64,000 nt of DNA from Lineus longissimus (GCF_910592395.1 NC_088324.1:1922001-1986000), one strand, 5' to 3'. Positions 33,354 through 46,230 are shown, numbered from the stretch's first letter. Notes: generated from the sequence alone by a model not told the origin. Numbers and translations: made by a program.

Positions 33354-33905
33354 AAAATTTTACGGCGATTTGTAGAAATTTGTTTTCTCTCCAAGTTTGC
33401 AGGCCTTGTTCTCAGTTACTTTTCGTTAGAATTCAAAATAAATTACATGAGTTTATGCGGAATTTAATTCTTAGTTACTCCCCAAAACTTTAGCCCTGTA
33501 CTATGAACAGCAACGGAGATAATATCACTTATGTAAACACTACCTGAAATACGGCCGCGTCAGTGACGCGCTCCAGGGAAACTATATCAGAATAATGACG
33601 CTGAGTATTCAGGACTTTGACGCTATGACGCACGCAGGTCTAGCGTATGTAAAGAGTTAAGTACCTCTCATAATCATGATATAATTCAATCTCATGATGT
33701 AGTCATGATATTGTAGTCTCATCAAATATAGTGCGTCTTTTACATAGTCAATCTTTTATATATCTTTGTTGTAGTAATATTTCTTTGTATCTGCAAAATG
33801 AGTCTGACTGCTGTACTTCAGGTTGGGGCCACTAACACATTCTCCCCTGCTAGGACAAGATATTCTGTTTTATACCGCTTAAGTATTCCCGTGCCCATGT
33901 GAAGG
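33354..33905. other. No gene seen
   Basis: AT-rich DNA with TGACGC-like repeats at about 33595-33650. No coding frame is supported. Confidence 0.45.
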
Positions 33906-34841
33906 GAGTGGGTTGATGAACTGGTGCAAAATGGTACATCTCCTCAAATCTTTTACAATTGTAAGGTTAATGAAATCCTTAAAAAATACAAAATGGTGCT
34001 CAATCCTGATTCAACTAGGGTTTATGAAAGGCTGCAGCGTGAGTGTAATGTGAAACGTAAACTTTTGGTAAATGCCAAGGGAAGGCGTCGTTCTGATGCA
34101 CTGAAGAAATCACTTACTGTCAACCTCTTGGAGACTGATATACAGGGTATTTCAGAGCTACAGTGTGCCAACCTAGATTTGACTGCAGCAGTTTGTGATG
34201 TACAGCAAAGGTTAGAGCAGGTTGAGTCTGAGAGAGATGATGCAGTCTTGTGTGCACAAGTGTTAGAAAAGGAGGTTATGGGCCTAAGAAGGGAGGTGAT
34301 TGATTTAAAACAGAAGTGTAGAAAATGTGTCCAACAAGTGCTGCATTCGTTCTTTTCAAATTCTCTATTTCGAAATTCTGTTCCTCAATTTTGTCATCAT
34401 GTTGAGAAAATAATGAATGTAAACAAAAATGATGTATTTTCACCCCCAAAAGCTGGCTTTGACGGTGTTTGTAAGTCATACAAGAGGAAAATCTTGAAAA
34501 ATCCTAAATATCGGTCTGAGTGTGCCCTTTACTTTCAGACCAAAACTTTCCATGAACCAGAGGAGATGCGGCTTCATGATGCAAAAGGGAAGCACCATAG
34601 CATTTCATTTGACCACGGTGAAAATGTTTCTGATGTTGAAAAAGAGAAATGGAAGAAGGTCCATATTTGTTGGATAGGTTTTATATTTCTGATGCGTTCT
34701 ATCACGAACTTACCCTCATCACCGATGACTTACCCCGGACATATCTCATTAAACAGTTGCGTGCAGACATGAATGTCTTGTGTCATATCCAGTGTACTCC
34801 CGGAAAAACTGAAGGTGTTGAAATCGATGTCGAGGTTGAGG
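33906..34841 (+). pseudogene. Coiled-coil protein gene fragment with internal inversion, copy A
   Basis: The frame (open from about 33906) has a helical N-terminus (VYERLQRECNVKRKLL) and a long coiled coil (QQRLEQVESERDDAVLCAQV, LEKEVMGLRREVIDL). It then has FSPPKAGFDGVCKSYKRK. In an adjoining frame (34649-34841) it reads LLDRFYISDAFYHELTLI and PRTYLIKQLRADMN. The FYISDxxYHEL and RxYLIKQxRxDxN words recall, from memory, an uncharacterised repeated ORF family of cnidarians and other invertebrates; the catalytic region is absent. Bases 34332-34395 are inverted relative to copy B at 43095-43158. A piggyBac element cuts the 3' end at the TTAA at 34842. Confidence 0.6.
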
Positions 34842-37136
34842 TTAACCCTTTAAGGACGGATGACGGCCATAGCAGCATCTTTTTCCAAGCCCCAGTGGCG
34901 GATGACGGCTATAGCAGCAAAGGTAGTACCCCTAAATCGAACGGTTCTAGCGCTTGAACGGGTAAACCCAAGCCCCTAGCAACGGTTTCCAATGATAAAT
35001 AGTATACTCAGCTAAGCCCAGACGGCAGCACAAGTCGATATGTCGTCTGCTTCTGCCTATTTGCGCGGTTCTTTGCACGTTCTTTTTGCATGCAAAAATG
35101 GCGAGTTCGAGAAAGTCGAAACTTACGACTTCTCAAGTTGTAGCCGATTTGATGGCGAGTAGCGGTTCTGAAGACCTTGATAATGATAACGAATCTTCTG
35201 GAGAGTCAAGTGGGGATGATTCTTATGCAGGTAGGCATGACCAGGATGCCTTAGACGATGATTCTGGAGGTGAATCAGTCAGTGAACATAATGAAAGTGA
35301 AATTTTTGATGCTGATTTAGAATTTGACAATGATTATGCAGGCTATGAGACTGATACGAATGAAAACAGTGCTGAAGCCAATTCAGACCAATCAGATGAT
35401 GATGCCAACTCAATTCAAGCTGTCCCAGTCTATGGGGTAGGCCGGGGAAGACCCAGGGGTGTTCGCACTAGAGGAGGGCGTGGCGCCATTGTCCCACCTG
35501 TAGTACACCCTGTAGTTAGAGGTCATGCTGTAGCTAGGAGAGGTATTAGACGAAGAGGAGGAAGGGCTAGGGGTGTTCCTGCTGCCATAGACCCTAACCC
35601 TCCTACCAGAGACATGCCTAACTTGTATTCAGATGATGATATGGTCAGTGAAGCTGAAAATGAGGACGTTGCGAGTGATGTTAGTAACGTTTCATTTGGT
35701 ACAAGGACTGATGATGATGATGATGATGATGAAAGTATTGCCCAGGATAATGACTCAGACAGTGATGACTATGTTCCTCAAGTAGCACCAGTCCGTGGTA
35801 GACCTAGGGGCAGGCCAAGAGGTATTCCAGCAAGAGGAGGACGTGGCATCCAAGTTGTTCCTGTTGCACAGCCTGTGCAGCCTGCACCACGGGGGCGGGC
35901 TAGAGCCAGAGGACAAGGTCGAAGGCAAAGAGCCAGAGGTAGAGGTAGGGGTAGGGCCCCTGCTGCCCCCCATGCTCCCCCTCCTCCCCCAATTGATTGG
36001 CTTCAGAGAGATAATGTTCCAGTTATTCACCCCTTTACTGGCACCCCTGGGATAAAGGCGCCACTTGATGCAAACAGTTCAATCTCTGATATTTTCTATG
36101 CATTTGTGCCAAAGACTCTGATAGATATAAGAGTGGAAACTAATAGATATGCCTCAGATAACCCTGTACCTGAAAATCCTGACCCTACCAAAAAAGGCAT
36201 GATATACCCTGGTTTGATGTCACACCCGATGAAATGAGAAGTTTCTTCGCTCTTTGCATCATGATGGGAATTGTAAAAAAACCTGTACTGAAACATTACT
36301 GGTCCAGGAATCCAATGATAGAGACACCCTTCTTCAACAACACTATCCCAAGGGACAGAGCACTGAAAATACTAAAGAACTTGCACTTTGCTGACAATAC
36401 TCAGGCTGATGCTGGAGACCGTCTGTGGAAAGTTAGACACACAATTGACACTCTTGTTGACAAATTCAAAACAAACTACATGATTTCTCGGGAGACATCA
36501 ACAGATGAGTCTCTACTGAAGTTCAAAGGGCGTCTAAAGTTTAGGCAGTACAATCCACAGAAGAGGGCAAGGTTCGGGATAAAAGTGTACAAAGTGTGTC
36601 AAAGCACAGGTGTTGCTCACGGGTACACTTGGAACATTAAAGTATACACCGGCCAAGACAAGGATAAGGACGAACCTGCCAGTGCAGCTGTTGTCTTGGA
36701 TCTGAATAGGGAGCTACTGAACAAGGGATACAATGTCTACATTGATAATTTGTATTCCAGCCCGGATTTGTATGTCAAACTTCATAAGGCCAAGACCAAT
36801 GTCTGTGGAACTGTGCGCACATCCAGGAAGAACATGCCAAAGGAATTTGTAAAACCAAAGGAACTGAAAATGAAGAAGGGGGAAATCCAGTACAGGTCCT
36901 GTGCCGAGAATCTTCTGGTTCTTATTTGGAAGGACAAGAAGTATCGGCAACTCGGAGTTATCAGCAAAGGACGTCAGCATGAGTGATGCTGACAAGCTCC
37001 TTGTGAGAAGCATGCTGGAGATGACATTGAGAAAAACATGCCTAAAAAAGATACGATACGCGACAAACTCCTGAGGATCATCCTCAGCAGGAAGACTGCA
37101 CCAGATTTATACAGAAATAAGGATAAATAGGAGAGT
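34842..37136 (+). mobile_element. piggyBac-family element, left end present
   Basis: The left end is TTAA (34842-34845) followed by CCCTTTAAGGACGGATGACG. It has subterminal direct repeats GGATGACGGCYATAGCAGCA at about 34858 and 34898. A transposase gene follows. I do not find a matching right end before the next MITE at 37300, so the 3' end is lost. Confidence 0.7.
35098..36986 (+). pseudogene. piggyBac transposase with RG-rich N-terminal domain
   Basis: The ATG at 35098 sits in AAAATGGCG. The first 380 codons are an acidic Ser/Asp domain alternating with RG-rich blocks (GRGRPRGVR, RGRARARGQGRRQRARGRGR), then Pro-rich, then the DDE_Tnp_1_7 start (VIHPFTGTPGIK). One frameshift at about 36230 moves it to the next frame, with MMGIVKKPVLKHYW, STDESLLKFKGRL (first catalytic Asp) and YNVYIDNLYSSPDLY (second Asp). 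The frame ends at 36986 in WKDKKYRQLGVISKG. The conserved GGVDxxD region with the third Asp and the Cys-rich C-terminus are missing. It is therefore inactive. Confidence 0.85.
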
Positions 37137-37299
37137 GGCAAGTTTCAGATGAAGAACTTTAATCTTTTGTCGTGGAGCAGATATTGTATCCACCAGTTTT
37201 CTTTGCAAACCTCTGCATTTTTTGTTGTTTGTTGTAACAGCGTATATTGGAAGGCTTCGGGATTGGTCTCACATATACATAGGAAACACTGAATGAAGC

Positions 37300-37840
<541 letters not shown>

Positions 37841-37855
37841 TGATCAAGATTATTT

Positions 37856-38568
37856 GTGAACAAGTGGATAAGTTTTGACAATGCTAGTGACGAAGGGAAA
37901 CTGTTCTGCCTAAACGCCAGTGGAGGTACAGGGAAAACTTATGTTCTTAACACCATCCTTACAGCAGTTCGAGCCAACAACAAGATCGCACTTGCCACTG
38001 CCCTCTCAGGCATAGCTGCCACGCTTCTCCACAACGGTCGCACACTCCAATCACGCTGCAATATACCAATCAACATACATGACAATTCAGTTTGCAACAT
38101 TTCTAAAAACGACTCAACAGCATCACTCCTGCGACAAACATGGGACATAGATACATCTTCGAATGCCTCGACAGATCCCTTCAAGACATTCGCTCTGATG
38201 CAAGACCTTTCGGAGAATTGACAATTCTCTTTGCCGGCGATTGGCAAGAAAACCTGCCTGTTGTGCGTCGTGGGAGCAGAGTGCAAATTGTGCAGGCTTG
38301 CCTAAAACGTTCCGACCTCTGGAACAACATTGAGACCTTGCAATTGACACGAAACATGAGAACAAGATCATCCTTATCTGAAGACTTCGCAACGTACCTC
38401 ATGGCAATAGGAAATGGCACAGAACCTATTCATCAGGAACAAGGCCAAGATAAAATCTTGATCCCAGCCGACATGACCATCTCAACAAACAAACTTCAAG
38501 ATTTAGCCAACTTTGTATTTACTGATCTCCCCAACAACTACACAGATGCGCAATGGCTCTCTTCATAA
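37856..38568 (+). pseudogene. Helitron Pif1-like helicase fragment, copy 2
   Basis: Same two-frame structure as copy 1: Walker A SGGTGKTYVLNT at the start, the same deletion removing Walker B, and GDWQENLPVV and LTRNMRTRS downstream. An extra nonsense change (AAA to TAA) ends the frame at 38566-38568, where copy 1 stays open to 22546. The shared deletion shows that the helicase was already dead when the unit was copied. Confidence 0.8.
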
Positions 38569-39348
38569 GCAATAATAGCCCCAACCAACAAAGCAGTAGA
38601 TAGGCACTTGGAGATCACCCCATTTCCAGTATGGCCTCACCTGGCACCAAAAACTGTGTGAGCGGCTCATTTTAGCAAAATCCATTGACTCGCATCGATG
38701 TACGGCGTAACGCGATGCAGCTAGCTTTATTTCTTTTTCAGCCAATCAGAGGCCTCGTTACAACCACTGTAGGCTCCTCTACATGTCAGTCTTTTTCTGT
38801 GAAAAATCTGATAAACATTCTCAAATTTACCGAATTTTCTCCCAAATTCCGGTGTTTTGGTCGATAAAAAGCATTCTGATTAACGATATAGGAGTGATGC
38901 ACATCGTTGAAAAGGTAAGCACAGTTAGTTTAGGCTCCATACTACCAGAAAACATCCACTTTGTTTGGAAATTCAGAGTCGCCGACCGTCTACTGGGTGC
39001 CGCCATATTGCTTTCACGGGTTCATCGAAGTTGGCCTTCTGAGGAACACTCTCCAGAGACTCTTGCAATTCAACTTCAAAACTATCACGCACTATTCATT
39101 ATTTCATCAAAGTAGTAATTGTTTTTGAAAGATTAATTATTTAGTTTATGGATTGAAGTATTAGATGATGATTTTAATGAGAATAAAAGCTTAGATGGCT
39201 CGGATTTTGATTTGATGTGGGAAGTCTTCTGCTCGACGCCATTGTTGTCATGAGGTCACATGATCGGAATAGTCGCTTCTGATTGGCCCATCCTATGTTG
39301 TTTATGTTATTAATAGCTCATGCCATGTGGTTTTTTGCCTAATGCCTT
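38569..39348. other. Non-coding part of repeated unit, copy 2
   Basis: Counterpart of 22453-23308. It ends early because the segment with the ATG of the hAT-like gene is deleted at about 39353. Confidence 0.5.
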
Positions 39349-39353
39349 CTCTA

Positions 39354-42212
39354 GCTATGGGCAAGATTTGGACGAAAGTACTTACGAACTTCAAACATCA
39401 ACGTTACGGATTGGATTACTGCTTTATTTGTTTTACAAAAATAACAAGGACTTGAAGTCGACAGCACGTCAAGTGAAGGAGATTTCTGACCGCAATGACA
39501 TTTGTATTGTACAAGAAAAACAGTTGAAAACTAAACTTTCGAGAATTGTTCAAAAACTAAAGTCCTTCAGGAAGATTGACAGGGATAGTGACTGGACTAG
39601 TGTCAAAGACTATTTGGTAAAAGTTGCTGATATTGTCTGCATTGTGAGCATTCCTGATCAGTCTCATGAAAGTGCTGAGGGAACCACTACTCCTGTGCCA
39701 TCGGCAAGTCTGGATACTCCGGACACTGTTCCTGAGCCATCAACAAGTGCAACGCCGTGTACTAGCACTTCGGTGTTCTCTACTCCTCTGAAAAGGAAAA
39801 ACATTATATATTATTCACCAAGAAAATTTGATTTTAGAAGTGACTGTCAAAAATGCAAAAAGCGAAGAGTATCAGCAAAGGCATTAGCTGATCTGAATGC
39901 GAAGTACTTCCATAGATTGAAACGACCGTTACCGTCTTAGGCAGGCTGTTGAGCGCAAGAAAGACATAGAGACACGGTTGAGGGCAGAAAAACATCTCAT
40001 TGCATCGAAGTTGAAAGCAGTTGGTAGGCCTAAGAATGGTGGAAATACGACGCAGAAGAAAAAAAAGAAAAAGAAGAAAGGACAAAAGACAATTTCATTG
40101 TGGGAACTGAATGCCTTAAAAAGAAATGTTCGTGTTCTGGAGACTGAAAATGAGAAATTGAATGTGGAACTTGATGGTTTGAGGGAAGCAAAAGAGGGAA
40201 CATCATGTGAAACTGTCTGTAAAGCCAAGAAGGATGGAAAAACTTTCAGTCACAATTATCGAAAAGCTGCCTACTCGTGTCTTGTCCATCAGGTGCCTGT
40301 GGAGGCAGCTGGTTCTTTGATTCAGACAATTGTGAAGGCGATGACGGGAAAAGAGGTGGATACCACCATTAGCCAGATGGCTTATGAACTTTCCGTTTTG
40401 GATGACATTCATGTGGGGGAGGCGCTAGTGGAAGGAGGCGATGTGAGCTTGGCATGGGATGCCACATCCCTTGATGGTGACCATGTCAACGAGGTCCATG
40501 TCAACCTGTCTGTTGATCCTCCCCAAAGCCTTATATTACAGGTTGATACCCTTCCTGGGGGTAAAGCTGTTGATTACGTTGACCATATCACCAGATCCAT
40601 TCAGGATGTCACTCAAACATATGCTGCATACAATGGTACAAATTCAAGGGAAGTTCATGAAACAGTTGTAAAAAAAATAAAAAGTACACTTGGTGACAGA
40701 GTGATTGTCAATCGTTGTGTCCGAAATCAGCTCCAGGAAAACTTGGACATTGAGCTGCTTGACTTGAAATGCAATGTCCATCCTCTTGATGGGCTTGCTC
40801 ATCAGGCCAGACAAACTTTAAAAAATGTTGACAAGGAACATGGTACGAAAAGCCAGTGTTACGGCAAAGACTGCGCTGTTGTGAACTTAGTAGCAGGCCT
40901 AAGCAAAATGAGACATAAAAATGGGACTGGAGACCCAAAGGGTTTCAAGGAGTTCATGAGGACCAATGACATCCGGAACAGTATGTTGCCAAGATATGTT
41001 GGCAACAGGATGCATGTTCTTTTTCATCTCGCCGGGGCATACTACTTCTTGAGGGAAACCATTCAAAATGTATACTTTAAGAGACTATGCAATTGTAACT
41101 CGAATTTCAAACCGTCGATAATCAAGGATCTAGACAATGATCACTTAGTTTCACAGCTGAGAGCCTTGGGTCTCATTGGAAAAGTTTTAACAGGGCCATG
41201 GATGAAGGTGTTATATGGGAACAAGCAGAAACTATCTAATCTTGAGGCTGTGCCTGTTTTGAAATCCATGATGTCCAAGCTGAGAGAATACAAAGATGAT
41301 CCTATGTCTCTCCTGACCCTCCATGAGGATGCTTTCGATTGTCCACTACCAGACAATGACCCGGTGTTATTTGCATTGCAAGCAGGAGCAAATGAGGACA
41401 AGTCATACTTCGAAATGATTCTGACTAAGTTGCTGGACAGCTGTATCATTGTGCTTGATAGACAACTCGAAGCATATCTGAAGGGTGAACTCGCCTCCCC
41501 TACACCAGAGATGTTGCTGGCTACGAAATGTGCACCAGTGCACAACATCTTCAGTGAGGAAGTTATGGGGATGACTGACCATCAGTACCGTCGTGCACCA
41601 AATGCCACCATGGGCTTCATCGATGGAAAGGTCCGGGCTGCTAAGAACAAGACCCTCGCCTGGCTTGACAGCAAATCTGAGGAGACACAAGAACGGTTGA
41701 TTTACTTCTCGATTTCAAAAGCCAGAGAGAAAAGAAGAATTCGTAAAAAGCGGGAGGAAGAGATGAGGGCCCAGTACATCCAGAGACAAGTAGACAAGGT
41801 GCCAAAGGATGACAATACTTATCGGGGGAAAGTCGAGAAACGGATTAAACTGGCTATAGCAAACCCAACTGACAATTCTGACAATTTGAAAGGAGAACTA
41901 GAGGCTCTGATGTCGAAATAACTTACTGACCCCCAGATCAACACTATCAGCAAAATAATTTCAAACCCGGAGGATATTGTTGACAGTTACATAGACCACT
42001 ACTGGTACGAGGATGGGACAGACATCAGATATCATGGCAAGGTGATAGAATTTAAGAAAGGAACTAAGAGAAAAGCAGCTTCCATGGAAATTGCTTACTG
42101 GTCCACCGAACAGGAAGAATCCGATTCTGAAGATTACACGATCAATCTTTCTCAGCTGCTGTCAGATTACCTTCTGGATGACCTCAGCTTCTTAGACATG
42201 TTAGAGATGTAA
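39354..42212 (+). pseudogene. ~900-residue hAT-like transposase-family protein, copy 2
   Basis: Starts in mid-protein (SYGQDLDEST) because the start region is deleted. A small deletion near 39925 causes a stop at 39940. The frame resumes by 39978 and runs to a nonsense change at 41919-41921 (GAA in copy 1, TAA here). Beyond it the same frame continues open to a natural TAA at 42210-42212. It includes a C-terminal segment lost from copy 1: IDHYWYEDGTDIRYHGKVIE, which looks like a Tudor/SGF29-type fold and ends acidic (LSQLLSDYLLDDLSFLDMLE). All candidate catalytic regions described for copy 1 are conserved. Confidence 0.6.
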
Positions 42213-42866
42213 CTCAACCCAGGAGGTAGCCGCCAGATTCTTCCGGTCGAAATGATATATTACACGACATGTTTATGTGACGATACGGTTTGGCGATAAT
42301 TTATTCAAGATGGCGACCAGGAGCCATTTCCAAGATGGCCGACATTGATAATTGCGCATCTGTAATTGTATATAAATGATAGAACTTATAATTCTGGGTA
42401 TGAGGATGAATATTTAGGGTCATTAATAGCTTGTACTTGCAGTATCTTTGCTTCATTCCTTTTGACGTCATTCTTCACTCCTTCTGACCTTGACCTTGGC
42501 CACGCCCACATGAAGGTCATGAAGGTCAACTCAGATTTTGTCACCCCAAAGTCATCCTAATACTATAATGTACCCCATGTGAAAATTTCATGAAGATATC
42601 TCTGATAATGAGGAAGATATTGGTGTTAGCATTTTGTCATTCCTTTTTCAAGCATTTTTACCATCACAATTTTCCCCTTTGTTTTAATGGATTTCTATTG
42701 CTTAATTGGCCGTTAATTAGAATCTTCAAAATGCTATAGCTCGGGTAATAGTGAACCAAATGTGACAAATGAGGTCTCATTTTGAAGGTATTTCCAAGCT
42801 CTATCCAGCCATGACATCTAGAACTTGATTCAGACAAGTTGAAAAAAATGTCCAAGTGCCTAACTG
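42213..42866. other. 3' non-coding part of repeated unit, copy 2
   Basis: Counterpart of 26172-26855, lacking a ~29-bp segment near 42228. It includes the TGACCTTGACCTTGG cluster near 42486. Confidence 0.5.
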
Positions 42867-43382
42867 AAGAAATCACTTACTGTCAACCTCTTGGAGACTG
42901 ATATACAGGGTATTTCAGAGCTACAGTGTGCCAACCTAGATTTGACTGCAGCAGTTTGTGATGTACAGCAAAGGTTAGAGCAGGTTGAGTCTGAGAGAGA
43001 TGATGCAGTCTTGTGTGCACAAGTGTTAGAAAAGGAGGTTATGGGCCTAAGAAGGGAGGTGATTGATTTAAAACAGAAGTGTAGAAAATGTGTCGACAAA
43101 ATTGAGGAACAGAATTTCGAAATAGAGAATTTGAAAAGAACGAATGCAGCACTTGGTGATCATGTTGAGAAAATAATGAATGTAAACAAAAATGATGTAT
43201 TTTCACCCCCAAAAGCTGGCTTCGACGGTGTTTGTAAGTCATACAAGAGGAAAAGCACCATAGCATTTCATTTGACCACGGTGAAAATGTTTCTGATGTT
43301 GAAAAAGAGAAATGGAAGAAGGTCTTATATTTGTTGGATAGGTTTTATATTTCTGATGCGTTCTATCACGAACTTACCCTCA
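42867..43382 (+). pseudogene. Coiled-coil protein gene fragment, copy B
   Basis: Matches 34106-34720. It begins with AAATCACTTACTGTC directly at the end of the 5.1-kb unit. The coiled coil runs unbroken through KIEEQNFEIENLKRTNAAL, the segment that is inverted in copy A. About 100 bp (corresponding to 34491-34592) are deleted, which shifts the downstream frame. The copy ends at 43382. Confidence 0.65.
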
Positions 43383-43504
43383 GCCGGGTAGTTTCGGCAA
43401 TTATCGCGGGTATGGGTAACATCGCCGACTTTCTTTAAAATGCATTAAAATGAAATATACGCATTATTTGCTTACGAAATACGCAGGTCCGTAAAGATAA
43501 ATAC

Positions 43505-45041
43505 GTCACCATAACGTGTGCATTCGCCATTTTCCGTTCAGCAGCCGCGGTTTTCGATTCAGAAGACATTTCGAAGGTGAGTACAATCCAGCCTAATCCA
43601 TGCTATTTCATTCATCGAAATTGTTCACGAATACGATAACTTTATAGCCCTATATTCCGTGGTCTTGTACGAATAGCAACCGGAACTTATTCCACATTCA
43701 TCCGCTAATAAATCCACAATAAAATAACGAGCCAAGTGACCCCTGCCATGCACCGGTTTCCCACCATAGGCTATTTTTATTTTCATGCCGATTCGGTGAA
43801 CATCGCGGGTTACTCGGCAAACATCGCAGATGATGATGTTTAATATCACGGAATATTTCCATTGATAAAATGCCGTGATATTTAACGCATCTTCCACGAC
43901 CATTGACGAAAATGACTGCGACTTTTACTGCCACGCCCGTGCCAGCGTGAGTTTGCCACACTCCCGCCCATGACCAGCCTTTACCACATAAATTATATTT
44001 TTGGAAGGTTCCACTCTTGATATCAGGTTAATTTGCAAATTGTTTGTCTGTGGAGATTGGTCCTCGATGAATGACGATCATATGCGAACGTTCCCGACAA
44101 CAACAGTGGTTTTTGCCGACAACGCCCATGGTATTTCACGCATCAGCCACGCTAATTCGCGAAAAGAGATGCGACATTACACTGCCCACGGCTATGGTCA
44201 CTATTATACATTTTTTCAGCCTTTTGACCACATAAATTATATTTTTGGAATGTTCCATTGTTGATATCAGGGATAAATATCAGGTTACTAAAATCTATTT
44301 GCAAATTGTTTGTCTATGGACTGGTCCTCGATGAATGACGATCATCAGCGAACGTTCCCCACAATAACCGTGATGTTTCACGCATCTTTCATGGCAACTG
44401 ACGAAATTTACCGCCACGCACATGGTTTTTGCCGATGATGCCCGTGGTATTTCACGCATCAGCCACGCTAATTCGCGAAAAGAGATGCGACATTCCCGCA
44501 CAAATGCACGAATCTTGCCCACAAACACTGAAACTCTATTAAATTTTCAGATTCTGAGATGCCGTCCCCATGTAGGCAAGGAAAAGAAAAAAGAAAAAAA
44601 AAACAAGAAAAAACAGAAATCACCACGGGGGCAGAAGAGGTCAAAAGATGTAGTCCAGTAAGAAAATAAAACTTAAAGGGCCAGTCTGTTGATGAAAACT
44701 TTATTTAATGTGGCCACCCTATAAGGCCCTACTTGATGGTACATAGCCTAGGCTACTAGTAATTTAACGTACAATGGGCAAAGTTGCTGGCCTTGTAGAA
44801 TATATATAGCACATGAGCAGAGAGTGGAGAATTCTGATCTGTATGAATGTAACATCATTTATACCCCTAAATACAATGTAATGTCCTATTGCTCATGAAC
44901 ATCGTTTAACATTTCTGTCATTTATATGCCTACATACTTTTTTTTCTGTTGTAACAGGGCATTTGAAGATGGAGGTACTAGTACATCTCCAAAACGTGCC
45001 AGACGTGCGGCTGAAGATGACATTGCCCCGAAACGCCCAAG
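43505..45041 (+). CDS. Partial spliced gene encoding a very basic protein
   Basis: A probable 5' exon ends at 43577 (donor gtgagt) in a CG-richer patch. Exon A is 44551-44657 (acceptor AAATTTTCAG, donor gtaaga). Exon B is 44958-45041 (acceptor TTGTAACAG, donor gtacaa). A and B join in a phase that keeps both open: exon A reads a Lys-rich run (KEKKKEKKNKKKQK, then GQKRSK) and exon B an NLS-like PKRARRAAEDD with a second PKRPR. The protein is probably nuclear. I do not recognise the family. Later exons may be lost, since a BEL retrotransposon starts 0.8 kb downstream. The first-exon link is the weakest part. Confidence 0.4.
43860..44530. repeat. Intronic direct repeats, ~240-310-bp spacing
   Basis: Segments recur in order: CATAAATTATATTTTTGGAA at 43986 and 44229, TCCTCGATGAATGACGATCA at 44062 and 44324, and GCATCAGCCACGCTAATTCG at 44141 and 44456. 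The second copy has an extra ~50 bp. This is a diverged tandem duplication inside the proposed intron. Confidence 0.6.
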
Positions 45042-45611
45042 GTACAATGGGTTTATAATTTAGGGCCTACTCCTCTTCTTCATTTTGTATTTTTTCACTA
45101 TTGTTGTTGTTGTTGTTATGTTCTTTTAGAAGATTTAGGTCTTGACTTCAGTTGAAAGCAGGATTTATGGAATGTATAGTAAGTTTAAACATATATCTGC
45201 ATGCTTAAATCCATGTTTACCATATGCATTTCATGTACCCTCCCGTTCTGATGATCTAGTTGGCTGCAATATTTCAGCTGAAGTGCCGCCATCTACAATG
45301 CAGCAACAGGACCCGAGGGATTCTACAGTACACTGTCTTTGTATTGAATTACTTACTAGGAATGGGAATGGCTTGGATGTCCAGGGGTTATTCAATTTTA
45401 TTCTAATGTTCCTAACAGCATGGCATTACTAAGTATACTGTAACAGGTTTCTGAAAACATAAGCGTACTACATGTTCTAACCTTTAACAAAAAAATGTTA
45501 CTAATACTTTTCATTTTGTTTTATTTTTCGTTTTCACTATTAACATTGATTACTAATAAGTACATAACAGACTAGTAACTTTGCTGCATGCACACATACA
45601 GTACAGGCATG
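45042..45611. other. No firm gene; possible further exons
   Basis: A weak exon candidate follows the acceptor ATATTTCAG at 45277, but no good donor is seen. A TTG-repeat run occurs near 45103. Otherwise featureless. Confidence 0.35.
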
Positions 45612-45795
45612 ACAGGTGTAAAGGGAATCCAAGTCCGGAGGAACCTAGGTCCCATTCTATTGTTCGTTTGACAGATTAAGGTGCATTGCTATAGAAACCA
45701 ATGACCTTAGATTAAAGTCATTCAATATTTAGTCATTTTATTTCTTTGTTGCCCAGACCTATTCCACAAAGGACTTAGATTCCTTTCACACCTGT
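45612..45795. mobile_element. Short MITE, 184 bp
   Basis: The left end is ACAGGTGTAAAGGGAATCCA. The right end is the complement of ACAGGTGTGAAAGGAATCTA. The inverted match covers about 25 bases with a few differences. No transposase. The target duplication is not clear. Confidence 0.65.
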
Positions 45796-45799
45796 ACAT

Positions 45800-46142
45800 A
45801 CTTAGTACTCTCTTTTCACTTTTGACTGACCTTATAGATACAGTGTTATAAAAGTGAAAAGATAGTATCAGGGTATAAGCACTCGTGGTACGGTATTGTT
45901 GTAGACTTTAGTGTGGTTCTTATTTCGGAACAAACTATAGCTGACTTGATTGGTGCTGCCACCTATACTAAGTTTGTAACTTGTAGTATACATGATTGCT
46001 TATGTGTAGTATACATGCTTGCTTATGTGTAGTATACATGCTTGCTTATGTGTAGTATGAATAAATAAAGTGACTCAGCAAAAGGAACCCATGTTGTCCA
46101 GTCTCTTTGAATTCGCTCCGACAATATCAAGCTGGAGTCCGC
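45800..46142 (+). repeat. BEL element 5' LTR (approximate) and primer-binding site
   Basis: There is a TATA-like TTATAAAAG at 45846, a 23-bp tandem repeat (TGTAGTATACATGCTTGCTTATG) at 45982-46050 and AATAAATAAAG at 46060. Next, TGGTGCCGAAA at 46148-46158 is a BEL-type primer-binding site, matching the 3' end of tRNA-Phe. The left LTR border is not certain and no 3' LTR is present. Confidence 0.55.
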
Positions 46143-46230
46143 AAAATTGGTGCCGAAATTTTAACTTGAACATAAATGGCTTTTAGATAAGTATATTGTA
46201 AACCATTTGAGTCACATTTTAAAACTGAAG

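Larger units (their letters stand above)
37841..42871 (+). mobile_element. 5.1-kb repeated unit, copy 2
   Basis: Near-identical to 21726-26859 with the same left and right limits. Differences include a loss of about 120 bp around the hAT-like start codon, an 11-bp net change near 39925, a 15-bp in-frame deletion near 40360 and a retained segment near 41960-42025 that copy 1 lost. The gene on its right is a copy of the coiled-coil fragment; the MITE abuts its left. Confidence 0.8.

Noticed and set aside
34276-34479. Minus-strand coiled-coil frame
   Set aside because: It reads the 64-bp inverted segment of the plus-strand gene and is not a separate gene.
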